From contig CM043870.1 of assembly GCA_023846275.1 (NCBI GenBank), positions 13,587,527 through 13,651,526 on the forward strand: a stretch of DNA of 64,000 bases, written 5' to 3'. The DNA is from Vanilla planifolia. Its lineage: Eukaryota > Streptophyta > Magnoliopsida > Asparagales > Orchidaceae. The notes beneath the pieces were generated by a model. It was not told where the DNA came from and ran no database searches. It worked only from the letters and a program-made list of their open reading frames with translations. Within the stretch, counting starts at the first letter, position 1; each line of letters opens with the position of its first letter. Made by a program: the position numbers and the translations under genes. Positions 14,945 through 28,230 of this stretch are shown one piece after another.

Positions 14945-16200
14945 AATACACTAAGGATGTTTAGTATAACATCACTTATTGTTAAATATTGTACAAATAA
15001 AAATATCTCATAAAGTTGCAAAAATCTTAAAAAATATAATATTTTTTAAAAACTCATATTTATATTTAATTAGATAGAGCTCCTTAAGTCAAGTTCAATG
15101 AAATCAATTTTATCTTAACAAGTCACCATTTGGAATTACTATTAATTATAAAATTAAATAAGCAAAAATAATAAATATTTGTTGTTTTAATATTAAGATA
15201 GTATAAATGAATGCTAAAATGAGTTAAATTAAGACAAAGTAAAATAACAAAATCATTTCAATATAAAGGTTAGATGATATTTCGCGTTGCATATTAATAT
15301 AACAAAATAAAAAAATCTAAAAATGAGTTAAATTGTACAAATAGATAGATGTAAAAAGCATATGAGAAATAATAGTTAGATAGAACTCCTCAGGACTACT
15401 ATAATGAAATGCTTATAGAGCATGTTAAAACCAAAGAAATAATTTTTTAAAAATATTGAAATGAATGTTCTTTTATAAACATAATTAAGAAATTTCCAAT
15501 AATATTTTTTTCTAAGGACATTCCAAAAAATTGGGAATTGTAGGAGTAAATTAATAAAATAACAAAAATTTATTTTTTTAATTATAACTAAATATATGTT
15601 AATAAAATGTTAATACGACCAAGTCAAAGTGATGTATAGGCCACACAAAAGGGGATTTGGACATAATTACTAATGTATTGAATTTAAAAATAAATATTTT
15701 AAAAAATTTGATAAATTACATAGAAAAGTTGTCAAACACACTCAAGTAATAATGGAATATCATATAATAAAAATAAGTTGTTGTTTGTCAAAGTTGTAGA
15801 AAATAGAAGTAGTTAATATGATTAAAGCAATAAGCATAAATATAAATAAATTAATTTTTCTTAATATTAGGTAAATATATATTCAATCAAAAATATGATA
15901 AATTGAAGGAATGTAGTAAATCCAAATCAAGGTGTTGTAAAAGTCGCTTTAAAATTTTGAGTTACACAATAATAAAACTATGTTAAAGAAAAAAACATGA
16001 AAAAATGATATAAATTATATAGGAATATTGAATTTGAAGACATTAAGTAGATCAGATGTAATATCCTCGATCATTAAATAAGGCACAAATCTAAACAATG
16101 GATAAAGCAAGCCAAACAAATAAAAAATAATTAAAATATGAAAATGAATACTTAGTTAATAGAGCTCATCAAGATGAGTCAAACAACATGTTTTTCATCT
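14945..16200 (+). repeat. Block C of the ~415-bp array, plus orientation
   Basis: About three units follow in the original orientation. The switch is visible because the text passes from the reverse-complement words before 14,940 to the forward words ATACACTAAGGATG, GTATAACATC and ATATCTCATAAAG from about 14,955. The block ends shortly after a perfect copy of the unit's palindrome CTCATCAAGATGAG at 16,165-16,178. After about 16,200 the array words stop until about 35,700. Confidence 0.85.
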
Positions 16201-18250
16201 CTTTATTCTTATTGTGATAGTCTCATAGTATAAAATACCCTAACATCATATTGCATTAAGCTTGCATGAATTTGTTATCAAATTAATTCTTTTGCTCTCA
16301 CATGGATCATACAAGTGCAACACCCTAGCATCATATTGTATAAAAATTTATATTTGTCTTCATAATCCCCATAAATAGCCTTACAATAAGCTAAAATAAT
16401 TGGGTGAAATTATCATGATATATTGTAGTAAATCTCATATTATATGATGAGCTTAACACAACTTTGTGGTGACTAAACTATAGTCTCGAAACATTAGCCT
16501 GACTTATTATGTGAAAAAGTCATACTACAAGATAATGTTATTATACACATGATTAATTCTTCTTCATTTTAGCACTTTCCTCATTTTTATTTCAATTTAA
16601 TCTTTTTTGAACATGAATCGTATTACATTTTCGTCCATTTTAGTTAACAAACAAGTTAAATCCACTTATTAGGTTATTCAATCTCATGAGATGTATAGAA
16701 AGCTAAGAAAGCATGCATGAATGATGTCCATGAGATGTGTAAAAGAGTAGGTTATGTTTGAACATATGTGATGCATTATATATTGTATAATTTTTAACAT
16801 TCTATCAGAATAATATTAGTGAAGATGTGTCATAGATTTAGTCCATTAAAAAAATCTCCATAATGCTATACTATTGTGAAAGTTGGGCCAACCATCTTGT
16901 GTGATAATAAGCATTCCATGCTAATCTTGTTAATCACATTTTCACAACACACAATAGTAAACATGTCTATATAATTTTCTTACCACAAAATCACCACACA
17001 AGGTTATAATGATAACTTATTAAAAATTGAATGTATTTTAACACACCTTTTGTAGATCTTAGGAAAGATAATGAGTAGTTATGCAAACTTTACCTTGCAC
17101 ATTAAATGAATTTTTTATTAGAAAAAAATTAAATTAGAATTCCCTCACAAACATTGCATTAGTAGAATGCTACCATAAAATTAAGCTACAAAATTCACTA
17201 AATCAAAATCTTGAATAGCATTGTGGTGAACTTAGAAAGGGGAATGAGTATATGTCACTTATTGCTTGATTGCTTGAATTGAAAATTAGATCAACTTGAG
17301 GGAATTTTATTTGAGTGTAGTTGACGTATTGGTCTTTTGAAAGATGGAAATGCTTTATCTACACACAAAAAAGTTGAATTGAAAAGAAGTTAGACAATGT
17401 TAAAAATTGGAGGTACATGTTTATACAAGTTGTGGGGCGGCTTGTAAAAATTCAAATCACAATGTAAATAATTAAAAATAATAGAAATATGTTAAGATTC
17501 TTGATTCATTTTCAATATTACATTAAAACTCTTTGTAACTTTGAAACCATTTATGAGGGCTGTAACAAAATAAATCCACAAGTGATTTGTAGATGGTTTT
17601 AGCCTAAGCAAGTTCTATGCCCATTATCAACAAAAGGGATGAAAACATGAAGTCATATTTTGCAAAAGTTGACACATCACACTAGTAATGAGGAGCCCAT
17701 AGAAATTTGGAAAGCTAATTTACAAAGCAAAAGGTAAAAGTATGCCCACAAACTCTATAACATTGTTCTAAACAATCCTATAACCAATGGGTGATAATAA
17801 ATAAGATCATGTCTAAATAATCAATTAAAGGAAAAAAGATGATGTTCCAAAAATGGGCCAAATATATGAAATAAATCTCATTATTACAAAATCCTATCAC
17901 CCATACATAATATGATCAAGAGGCCCACAACATTTACGTTAGATAATAAAAAAAAGGTACTCAACATAATTCAATGTAATTTCTCCCCTAAAAGGATGAG
18001 AAAAATTAAGGGGACACATCATGTTTCGATGGCCTTTCCTATGTTTATCTAATCTTTAATATAAATGGTGATCTTTAAATGTTATATTCTTTTAAATGAA
18101 ATTTTATTTCAAACTAGAAGAGCTTAAATCATTGTACTTTCATTAAATTATATCACTGCTTTATAAAAATCGATTGATGGGATTCCATTTTCCTTAACTT
18201 TTCTTCTTATGTAGGGAAACAAAATTTAATCAAATTTAGTGAGAGATTTA
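16200..18250. other. Unassigned AT-rich interval (about 2 kb)
   Basis: This interval lacks the array words and I recognise no coding sequence in it. The only internal structure I can point to is a short imperfect duplication: ACCCTAACATCATATTGCAT at about 16,237 and ACCCTAGCATCATATTGTAT at about 16,322, offset 85 bp. It could be diverged transposon or intergenic DNA. Confidence 0.4.
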
Positions 18251-18354
18251 CAATTGTTTGGTAGTTGTTGCAGTTGAAAATGTAAGATTAGAAGTTTTTT
18301 CTCAATTGTTTGGTAGTTGTTGCAGTTGAAAGTGTAAGATTAGATGTTTTTTCT
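18251..18354. repeat. 52-bp tandem duplication, two copies
   Basis: The segment beginning CAATTGTTTGGTAGTTGTTG at 18,251 is repeated immediately at 18,303 with only a few differences. The second copy ends near 18,354. The high similarity between copies marks this as one of the more recent events in the window. It abuts the RNase H relic on its right. Confidence 0.9.
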
Positions 18355-18720
18355 TGCCATTTGTATAAGAAGATTAGCCACTTCATTGCCCTCTCAAAAA
18401 TTTCCTAAAATTAAAAGATTTAAAACTCCATTATTTTCTTGCTTTGTTGAACTTTTTTGAGCATCTTCCAAGGAATAGTTGCATTTCCTTGAATCAAGTT
18501 TAGAACGTGTTTCCATAATTTTGGTTGAGTCTCCCATATGTTAAAAGGATTGCAATCCAATTGCTAAATCATGTTGGCTAGCTTCTACATTAGAATTAAA
18601 TTCAATAAATATTAAGAAAATATTCATCAAACTATTTGCACAATCATGAATATCTTCATCTCAACCTATAAGTCCTAAATGATGTGAAAATGTTTGTTAG
18701 TATTTTCGCCAAGTTGAGTA
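18355..18720 (-). pseudogene. RNase H domain relic (RVT_3-like) of a retroelement
   Basis: On the minus strand, blocks typical of the plant RVT_3 type of RNase H follow each other in the right order over about 120 codons, in more than one frame. A GLIG-like N-terminal segment is near 18,640. It is followed by an FNSNVEA block near 18,580-18,600 (family pattern: NN.AE), a MGDST block near 18,525-18,535 (family pattern: EGDS), an IPWKMLKKV segment near 18,460, and EGNEVAN near 18,380-18,400 (family pattern: REGN.VAD). This domain sits at the C-terminus of some plant LINEs and as an extra RNase H in some Ty3/gypsy elements. I see no reverse transcriptase beside it, so the parent family is open. 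It is broken and has no neighbouring intact gene. Confidence 0.6.
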
Positions 18721-19995
18721 ACTTCTGTAGCTTTCTATAGTTCTATATAAGAAAAAAATATCGATGTAATAACTATATTGGAATATTCTAAATTCTTGTG
18801 AAAATAGTTGTTACTCAGGGAAAATATATCAAACAATTTATTTGAAGGACTATACAATATATTGACCAACAATACATAATAATCATTCTATCTAATTAGT
18901 AATAATATACCTTTATCCTCAAATGTTAATCACTTCTTTATTACTTAGTCAAAATAATCTAGATGTACTATATGCGAAATAATTGCGTACCATATCCAAT
19001 CCTTAAGCATTAGTATAAGCACACAATCCACTATCTATTTCCTTACAAGCATTAGTAAGTTGAACAAAATGTATCATATATTAATATAACGTATTATGTA
19101 ATGCTATGTTTACATTTTTTTACTCATCCTTTTTCTCAGCCTACATAGATACTAAGTGAAACCAAATGAATTAAAGTTTTATGTCAAAATAACATCTACT
19201 AAATTCAATTTTGAAAATTTCTATTATTTTACATTCCTAGAGTTTTTTTCTTGGTTTATTAATGCAAACACATATTTTTAAGCTTTAATATGGTATTTGG
19301 AAAGATAAAGAATCTTATGTGAATGCTTGCCTTCTAAAACCAATATTAGTTATGAGTTAGTTTGAAAAACATTTTGCTTAACACTAAAGACCTCGTCATT
19401 GCTTTATAGCCTGAAAAATATTGCCAAAGATCATAACAAGTTAAAAGAAAATTAAGACAATTTAAAAAACTATTTTTCAATGTTTTTTCTCAAGTGTTTA
19501 TCTATTGTTCTAATTATGTGCTCACCACACACTAAAAATCATTAAGTTAAGAACATACTTTCCAAATTGTTCACATTTATAATCTTAAGGAAAGTGACTG
19601 AAAAGCACTTCAACTAAAAGCATTAGTATGACAACAAAATGATCATTTTATCAATAAGTACTCCCTAATCATGTGAAAGCCACATAGGATGATGAAATAA
19701 ATACAAACTTAAATTTGTGTAAGTACTCCACTTATGTTTTGCTCCCTTTATGTTTATGTTATTAAAACAATATTGAACTAATCATAAGGATTATATTAAT
19801 TTTTTCTTTTGAAATATACCTCTCCCCCTTTTTGTAAAGATTGCCAATGTTAAGTTTTTGTTGTATTACTTGTAGAATATGAACTATGTAAGACCAAGTT
19901 GTCAAAGGGTAATGAATTGTGTCACTCCTTTAAACTTTCATATATATAAAAAAATACAACTAGTTATATATGTAAAAGTATATCAAAGGTTCAAT
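18721..19995. other. Unassigned AT-rich interval
   Basis: I see no array unit, open frame or recognised domain here. If the RNase H relic to the left came from a minus-strand LINE, upstream parts of that element would be expected in this interval, but I could not recognise any. Confidence 0.4.
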
Positions 19996-20188
19996 TCTTT
20001 CTCTCTTTATTTATCTTCATGACTAAATATTTGAAAAAATTTAAAACTTATAAATACACTCAAAAGTATGCATGTAGGCTTTAAACTATGTTCTTTCTCT
20101 CTTTATTTATCTTCTTGACAAAATATTTTAAAAAATATATAATATATAAATACAATCAAAAGTATGCACGTAGGCTTTAAACTATGCT
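19996..20188. repeat. 96-bp tandem duplication, two copies
   Basis: The segment starting TCTTTCTCTCTTTATTTATC at 19,996 recurs at 20,092 and both copies run on to a shared GTAGGCTTTAAACTATG. The copies differ by several substitutions and small indels. The end of the second copy forms the start of the 271-bp repeat series that follows, so the two duplications are probably linked. Confidence 0.85.
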
Positions 20189-20975
20189 TTAGTTTTTGGA
20201 ACATAATCAAATCTGCATTTATCCATCACAAAATCAATTCTTTGAACTTTATATGGAGCATATTTCTTATTCTTTTCAATCTAAGGAAAAAAGTTGTACC
20301 TAGAGTTCACATAACTTTTAATGTAGCAATTCTCTTAAATGTGAACTTTTAGATGTAATAAGTGTAGCAAATGATGCAATTAGCACATATTCAACATACC
20401 TAAATTTATTATTACAAAAAAGACTTCTATCAAGTGTGCTTGTAGGCCAAAAATTTGTGTATTAGATTTTTATTCTTAAATAGAATTCGGTTTGGACAAC
20501 AGCCAATCATTTCCAAAGACTTTACTTGTAACATTTTGGTTATTTTTTTTAATCCAATTAGACTACGTGCTCATTGGGATCACATTACTTGTTATGTTGC
20601 AATTCTTTTAGATGTGACCTTTTTGTATACTAATCTGAATTGATGATGCAAATAGCACAATCTCAATATGATCAAATTTTTTTATTGTAAGAAATACGTC
20701 AATAAAGTGAGCACATATGATTAAAATCTATGCTTTAGATTATGGTACATAATCAAATTGGAATTTTGCCAAAAAGTATTTAGTTACTAGAATTTTACTA
20801 AGAACATTTTTGTTATTGTTTTAATATAAAAAAATGAGCGGTAATGTGAGCTCAGTTTGCTTATGTTGTTTTGGTTCTTTTAAATTTGACCATTTTAATG
20901 TGATAATTAGAAGGCACAAATAATGCATTCTCAACATTAACATTTATTATTATAAGAAATACTTTATGCATGCGA
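20150..20975. repeat. 271-bp tandem repeat, three diverged copies
   Basis: Three head-to-tail copies are visible. The word group resembling GTAGCAATTCTCTTAAATGT lies at about 20,324, 20,596 and 20,867, which gives spacings of 272 and 271 bp. A second group at about 20,161, 20,436 and 20,708 resembles GTATGCACGTAGGCTTTAAA. A third group, GATGCAATTAGCACATATTC and relatives followed by ATTATTACAAAAAAGACTT-like sequence, closes each copy. The unit is unrelated in sequence to the 415-bp family as far as I can see. The short open frames at 20,164-20,352 and 20,455-20,643 fall in equivalent places in two copies but are not conserved as protein. Confidence 0.85.
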
Positions 20976-23900
20976 TCTCAACAGATATAATTTGAATTGA
21001 ATTTTCCAAATTGGTAATAACAATGTTTTGTGCTATGCTTTGATACAAATGGCCAGAGGAGGTTCATCTCTTGTTGATTCAAGCTCATGTGGATATCTCC
21101 CTTTCTTTCTTCTAATTCTTGACAATAATCAAGTAAAACATAGTGTTCCATGTACATAGTTTTTGCTTTTTTGGAAATCAATTAAAAGTATTCATTAGGT
21201 CAATCATAATTGTTTTTAACATATTATATGAGACTTTTTTAACTCCTCATCTTCAATCTTGGATGAAACATGTTGTGTCTTGAAATAGATAATTTCTTCT
21301 TCTTAACATTTGTCATGACTTAAGGATGCTGATGATGGATCCCAATCTCTCCATTTATGGCCTACCTGATTTTATTATCTTTTCTGAAGTTGCCTTCTTC
21401 CTTCTCCACTTCTCTACCACGTTTGAATGTTTAACATGGAAGTAGCTAGATCATTGCATTCATGGAAGTGTGCCTCTACTATTCCCATTCCTTTCTTATC
21501 ATATCTCAAGATCTTCTTGATTTTCTTGCAACACTTTCTTAAAATAATTCATTTAAACTTTTAATAAAAGCTCTACCACACTATTGCATCAAGATTCATC
21601 TTTGGATGTATGTAGATCAGCCTAGAATGCAAAAATGTTCTATTCCTTGCTTGATTTTAGTTATGACACCTCTTCTTTTCTCATTGCTATCTTAAATTCA
21701 TTAGAAATAATATCATCAAATGACTCATCCAAAGTGAGATAGTGTAGGTTTTACAAAGAAATAATTTCTATAAGTTTCTAATATAAATTAAGATGGTATA
21801 GGTTTTTAAAAGAAATAATTTACATAATAAAGGTACTAAACTTATTAAGCATCACCCTTAATACTTTCCACAAATATTATCACTGTTTTAGGATTTCACT
21901 ATTCATTCAAAACATTATTAAATCAAATGAAATAATCTTAATTGACTCACAACAATGCATATGGAATTGGTCAAAATCATGGATATGAATATTTATTAGA
22001 AAAGTTTACTTGAGTGGTTCCTTCATATCTAACCTCACACTTCACCTAAATTTCTTATGTCCTCCTAAGGTTAACTAATTATTCAATTTTTTGCTAAGAG
22101 AACACAATGAAGGTTGTTAAGAGATATTGAATTTGGCTGCCTTCTATGTCTTCAGTATGATGGGAGTTAACATTGATACTTTTTAACAACCTCATTACAA
22201 AGGTTTTTAATATAAAACTAAAATTGTGTTCTTACTAATATCGAAAATCTCAAAATCAACAAACTTAAGAAAGAAATGCACTTTGGGCTTTCAGAATAAA
22301 CAAGAATTCTATTTATGTAATAGAGGACACATGGAAAACGTACTTTGATCTAACATAGGACATCTATCACCGACAATGTGGTTCATTGTGACAATCTTTT
22401 CAAACAATGTTAGCCAATGATAATATAAGCAATTGATACTTATTAGAAAAAAGAGCAAGATCACACAATAAGCCATAGTTGAATCATAAAAATTGTAATA
22501 TTGATGTAAAAAGGTGAAAGTAACATATATTTTGAGTTTCTTGATAATTCATAGATTTAAACTTTAAAATTCTTACTAACATTATATCTCTTTGTGAGAG
22601 GATTGCAATAATGTAAATGCATGAGGGAGTTTTATGTTATTTTATCTAAAGATGGATATACTTCCATTGCCAATAAAAAATCTACTTAAACACTTAAATG
22701 TTACTTTTAATTGCAAGGTAAAAATACTAGCCAAGGGGAGCCAACAATTACTTAGCTAAAGGGGCTTACATAATGTGCAGCTAAAATAACTTGAAGATGG
22801 ATTATAGGACCCAATCACACTAATCTTATGATAACATTGATTCAATTTAACAATTATTTTAGGCTCCATAAATAATGCTTTATGAAATTCATTTATTTCT
22901 ACATGCTTTATAATTCTTCCCATGTCATCATAGATATATTAAAATTTGGGCATAACATTATGTAGGTTTTGGCATTATTATTGTGTTCGTACATATTCCT
23001 AATTTTTTTGAAGTAAATTAGAACTTTTTTCAAGTAATTAGTATTAGTTAGGCCACTTCACTGATATAAAGATACTCTCTACTATCCTTCCTAGCCACTT
23101 TATTTCAAATGAGACGTGTGTGAGTCTGGGAATGAAAAATTTGGGAACAGTTGATGAAAGAGAGAATAAGAAGAGCTTAAAGGGGAGATTAATGGATAAA
23201 AGAAGCTTGAAGAATAATATGTCATTAGATTGAGTAGCAAAACTAAGGGAATAAGAAAAAGAAGTTTAACTTAGTTTTAATAAAAATGACAATTTAATGT
23301 ATGTTTCTATTGAAGTTTTCCTTCTTGGAATGCTCTTAAGGTCCCTTATGAGCTACTTAAGTCTTTGTTTTAGATTTCATTGAAATTGGGTCGAGACTCC
23401 TATGTTATGTTTTTCATCAAGGGGCCACATACTATAAAATTTGACCATTTGTGTCATGTGATGAGAACCATGAATGGTTTGATAAGTGAAGATTCTAAAT
23501 CAACCCTTTTGCAAGAGGGTTTGAGAAATATTATTAGTTTGAACATATTGTATAATTAGTTGAGCAATGTTGGACTTAGAATTTATAAGTAAATTACATT
23601 GTATAGGAATATTTGTTAAACTATATGACAAGGACATGGGAAATAATTGTTGGATGTTTCAGTTAGTCCATCAGCTTGTCTACTGCCAAAGATCTCATTC
23701 TTCAAAGTTAAATTGTATAGTGAAACTAGAGAATTCAACAAAATGATGGAAACATGAAATGGTATCTTTAGCATTTGGAAGGTGTTAGAAATGAGATTTA
23801 TTTGTTTGACTAAGTGCAAAAAGAAACACTTAGAGTTGATTTGTATAGTACAATATGAAGGATGAAATAATTTGACGAGATGGTTTTGAATATTTAATTC

Positions 23901-26900
23901 CATCAATATTTGAGGAATTTTACGTTATCTTTATGAATGTTTATTGAGTAATTAATTTGCAAATATTGATAGAATGTAATAAGGATTAAATAAGAGATAA
24001 TGGCAAGAAATAGAAGGGAAGAAAAAAAATAGAAGTGGCACCCTAAGCCCCTAAGTTGGTGGACTATATAATTGTGATGAAATTAGGTTAAGTTATTAAC
24101 TATAAGGAAATAATACTATTGAATGTGATGTAATTTGACGTGAAAAAAGTTCATATCAAGAATAACCTTTCATATATTTTGATTTATGGTAAAATATTTT
24201 ATTATTTGGGACATATATATATATATATATATGCAAGTAATTTTATATGTTTTTGTTATATGTATTACAGCTTAAATACAAAAAGAACTGAATGTAAAAA
24301 AGGAAAATAAAGGGAATGAAATCTAATGATCTATAAGGACATGACTTAGAAGAACTAAGAATGTGAAATTTGTTTTATTTCACCATATCTTATGGTTTCT
24401 TGATATAAGAAAAATCACCACCTACATTCATTATTTCTCAGATGTTGGGCTACAACATGATAGATACCTCTCCATCATGAGCATTAGATTATGGGTAATG
24501 TGTAGGGTAGTTTCATAATATAGGATCATCAAATCACTACCTTATTATCATTTGTACAAAGATTGGGGGCCCTTGGCATAGTAGAGGACATATCATTGTC
24601 AGCACACAATGCTGGACAATGTGCATATTGGCTCTATTTTAGATGATGACATGATAAACTTATATATATGGAAACCAAGGCACTTGAAAGAGAAATAAAG
24701 AAAGGTGAAAATAATATGAATATGAAAATAAGGAAAAGAAAAGATGGAAACCAAAAGCAAAAAAATATTTAAGTATCCTATGATATTTGTATAACGACAT
24801 GACAATGTACTTACATGTTTATGATGCATGAAAGCATATATGCTGTGATTCAATATTTTCATTTCTTTATAGATAGCCATGCACTATTTAGGTCAATGTT
24901 CAATCATATTTATAAGATATTTGTTGGCATTTGAATATTATTTTATTGCTTATATCATATGCATTACTACTTAACACATTATGCTTATACCTTATGTTAT
25001 AGGGTAGGATGTACACTTGCATGAAGCTGGGGATTCTTTTTTGGCAGCTTATGGTCCTTTTTTTTTTAAGTGCATGCCCTTTTAGAGATACATTGTACGT
25101 AATGATTTTGATGTGCTCTAGTAGTTGTTGCACCAAATTTTCATTTTATCTAATGTTTTGAATGGTAAATGTATGATTTTGTGTGATGCTCTTATTAAGC
25201 TATTCTTTATGAGATGATCATGCTTTAAGTTGTTTTTCTTAGTCATCCTAACTCTATTATTAGCTTTGTCCTCATGATAATACTACTCACTCAATTATAA
25301 TCAAGTTAATTGGGTAGCTTTTTCCTTTCTACTTATATTTGCTAAGATTATGGCCATATATATATGCTAATGATGTATTAAACTCAAAGGTTCAGAATTA
25401 AGGATGAGATTCAAGTGTGCACAATCGATCGGTATGCACGATAATATATTTGTTTAATAAAAGTGCCCTTCCAGCAAAATGAAAAATTTTCCTAGAATTT
25501 AGGAAACTAATACCAATCAACACGAAGAAAAATGTGTTGGAAAAGTGTTGGGGCACAATGTTTGCTAGCCTAAGCGCAATAATCTTACAATAATCCCCAA
25601 CAATGTGAATTAGGGGTTCCTTTTCAAATAAAATACTTATAGAGCTTCATAGAATATAGCCTTTAGGTTTTTAACAGGTACAAATCCTTTCGTGGTAGAT
25701 AACAATATAATCTTGGAAAAAGAATATTTTATTATATAGCTTACAAAGAAAAGACAACTTTAATTGCCCTTTTTTTATCTACATTTAACATTGTTGTAGG
25801 AATTTTGCCACCATTTATGCTTCAAGAGTTGTCTAATAGTGGAAGTCTCATAAAAACACTTTATAAAGACTTTTGAATGAAAATTTGTGGTTTTATTACC
25901 CTGAGAGAAGACACAAAAGGAACTAAAGGTCCTAGAGAAGCAACACATAATTGTGACAAAATGTGAGAAAGTTTTCTTTCATTTTTTGCTATGCACCACA
26001 CCAAGATAGATTAAAAGATAAGCTATTTTTTTTTTCACAAACAGTTTAAACAATCTATATAAAGCTGTAGTAATCGCCTTTAAAAAATTATTTTGTTGAG
26101 CTAGAGAGAAATGCTTTGTTGGTGGAGCAAGAATTAAAATCCTTGAATCCAATAAGGTTGCAATCAAAAAGGCGTTAATGTTTCTCAGTTAAGAGGCCAA
26201 CCCAAATGCTTTAGTTCTATAAAGATAGAAAATTTTGCTAAAGATTGTCTCTATATGGTGTAAGAAATGGCTTTTAACCACTTTAGCATGCATCACAGAG
26301 ATTGTAGAGGTTTGGGTAATGGCTAGTTGAGTTCCTCAATGACAGCCTAAGTAAGAAATAGTTGATGATAAGCTACATAGAAAGGTTCTTAAGGTCTGTG
26401 CCATTATCTAATACGTTTCCCATTACTCAATAGATGTGGTGTAAGGTATGATTCTATTTCAATAATTGTTTGTAGTTGTCATATTTAATAGTAATACTTC
26501 CCATTCATTCTTATCTTCTTATGTTCTTCATGCATTGTTTAGTAAATTGAACTAAATGAATAACATGTTTGGTTAAATTACATAATAAAAAAAATTTTGT
26601 TTTTGTTTATTTAATGGTGAATAAAATTTGGTGGAATAAAGTTTACCAATTATTTACTAATCTTAGATTTTTCTAAACTTGATTAAAATTTTTACATGGA
26701 TTAGTTGCATAAACATTAAGAAATTAATTATTGCATAAAAAAGAGAATTGTAATGATTTCTCTAGAAGTACCAAAATCAGACTTCATAAGTAAAGGAAAA
26801 ATAGACCCATTTATTTTGGTTCTTAAGGCAAGAAAAGTGCTCTGAAACATTATCGAATAATTTTATTTATCAATTATGTGTGTTGATGATCTATGATTTT

Positions 26901-27060
26901 TTTAATCTTTTCCTAGCTGGACAACATAATCTACCGACTTACAAGAAAATTAGGTTTGAAATTTAGATGATACACAGAGTTTAGTGCATACTTGGGGTTT
27001 TCTATGGAATGGCACCTGTAGTTGGAAAAGATGAAATTACAAGCATGAGGTCTACTAGAA
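20976..27060. other. Unassigned AT-rich interval with decayed intergenic DNA
   Basis: About 6 kb carries no array units and no domain I can name. Open frames here, such as 20,978-21,181 and 23,616-23,906 on the minus strand, show no family motif and are ordinary in length for chance frames. The right part (about 25.4-27.06 kb) lies upstream of the Ty3/gypsy pol relic on its coding side and may be that element's leading part, but I saw no gag or protease motif to prove it. Confidence 0.35.
24213..24232. repeat. AT microsatellite
   Basis: A pure run of alternating A and T of about 20 bp, in otherwise unassigned DNA. Confidence 0.9.
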
Positions 27061-27079
27061 AAGTGTTTAGTAGTTGTAT

Positions 27080-28230
27080 GGCATCATCATGAGGAGCACC
27101 CATTTTGTTCGCTAATAAAATATAGAAGTCCGTGATTGTCCAAATACTTTCATTAATTGAACAAATTAATTATTGAGAATAAAATACCCCTTACAAAGAA
27201 TTTATGACTTTTTTGAAACAATTCTAAAGCAAAATAATATTTACCAAGTGAGATCAAGTTATCACAACTTGGAAATCATTGATATAAATGTGTCTAGCTT
27301 ACTTTCAAGATAAAACATATGCAATAAGAGTTATTTATGCTTCCTTTTTTGTTTGATGGGTGCACCAATAGACCCTATGGAATTGATGAGGAAACTTTAG
27401 TGGATTACTAAAACAGTTTCCAATAATCTTCATTGATGATATTATTATATATTATAAACTCCCAGAATATCTTGTTGTCTATTTCCATTTATATTGTAGA
27501 TGTCAAGTGTGAATGAAGTATATGTGTAATCTTTTAATTATAAATTTGAATTTTCTTAGGCAGATTTCATCAAACATTTGATTACTATTGTATGGCTATC
27601 AATCAATCCTCTAAAATATTTCTCAATATGCTTATTTTATGGAATCTTTTACTTTAGCAATTTAGAGTTACTTAAGTTTAACAAAATTCTGCAAAGAGTT
27701 GACATAAGAACTTTCTACAACATTTATTACTAGTATGGTCCATAGAGAAAACATAACAAATTGATTGAGATGTTGATTATGCTAAAGAAATTTTAAAGTT
27801 GAAAAAAAGTTGACTAGTGTTGTAGTAGTGGCCATTCTAGAAGGCTTTGATGGATGTCAGATCATTAGTAACGTTTCACCATATGGATTAGGGTGTGTGC
27901 TAACATAAAAAAGAATGATTGCTTCCTATACATCTAAATAATTCATGCCACATGATAAGAACTATGCAATAGTTGATATAGAACTAGCTCTCATAGGTTT
28001 TGCCCTTAATAATTAGAGGCATTATCTTTAGATCATTAAATATATCATTTAAGTTAATAACAAAAGCTTAAAATTCCCTATCACTTAGAATACATTTAAT
28101 ATGAGATAGTGTATTTGGCTAGAATGGGTTGAAGAATTTGCCTTAATTATAAATTATCTTAAATAATGTAAATGATGTTGAATATTTGCTAAGCAACTAA
28201 AATGTTTTCATGTGGGATACCTTGATAAAA
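27080..28230 (+). mobile_element. Ty3/gypsy LTR-retrotransposon relic: RT and RNase H part of pol
   Basis: On the plus strand the reverse transcriptase and RNase H blocks of a Ty3/gypsy pol are recognisable in the family's order. A GAPILF-like block lies near 27,095. An RT segment corresponding to the family's YFSK.DLRSGYHQ region is near 27,240, followed by an MGAP block near 27,360 and the catalytic-region IDDI block near 27,430. The RNase H segment starts near 27,850 with a glycine-rich GLGCVL block. It continues through HDKNYA near 27,955 and ends with a WLEW block near 28,120. The blocks fall in several frames. The relic is broken many times (probably well over ten) and is clearly ancient. 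I found no integrase and no paired LTRs. Confidence 0.75.

Noticed and set aside
23616-23906. 96-residue minus-strand frame as a possible small host gene
   Set aside because: No family motif, no exon/intron pattern I could support, and a length within chance expectation for this composition.
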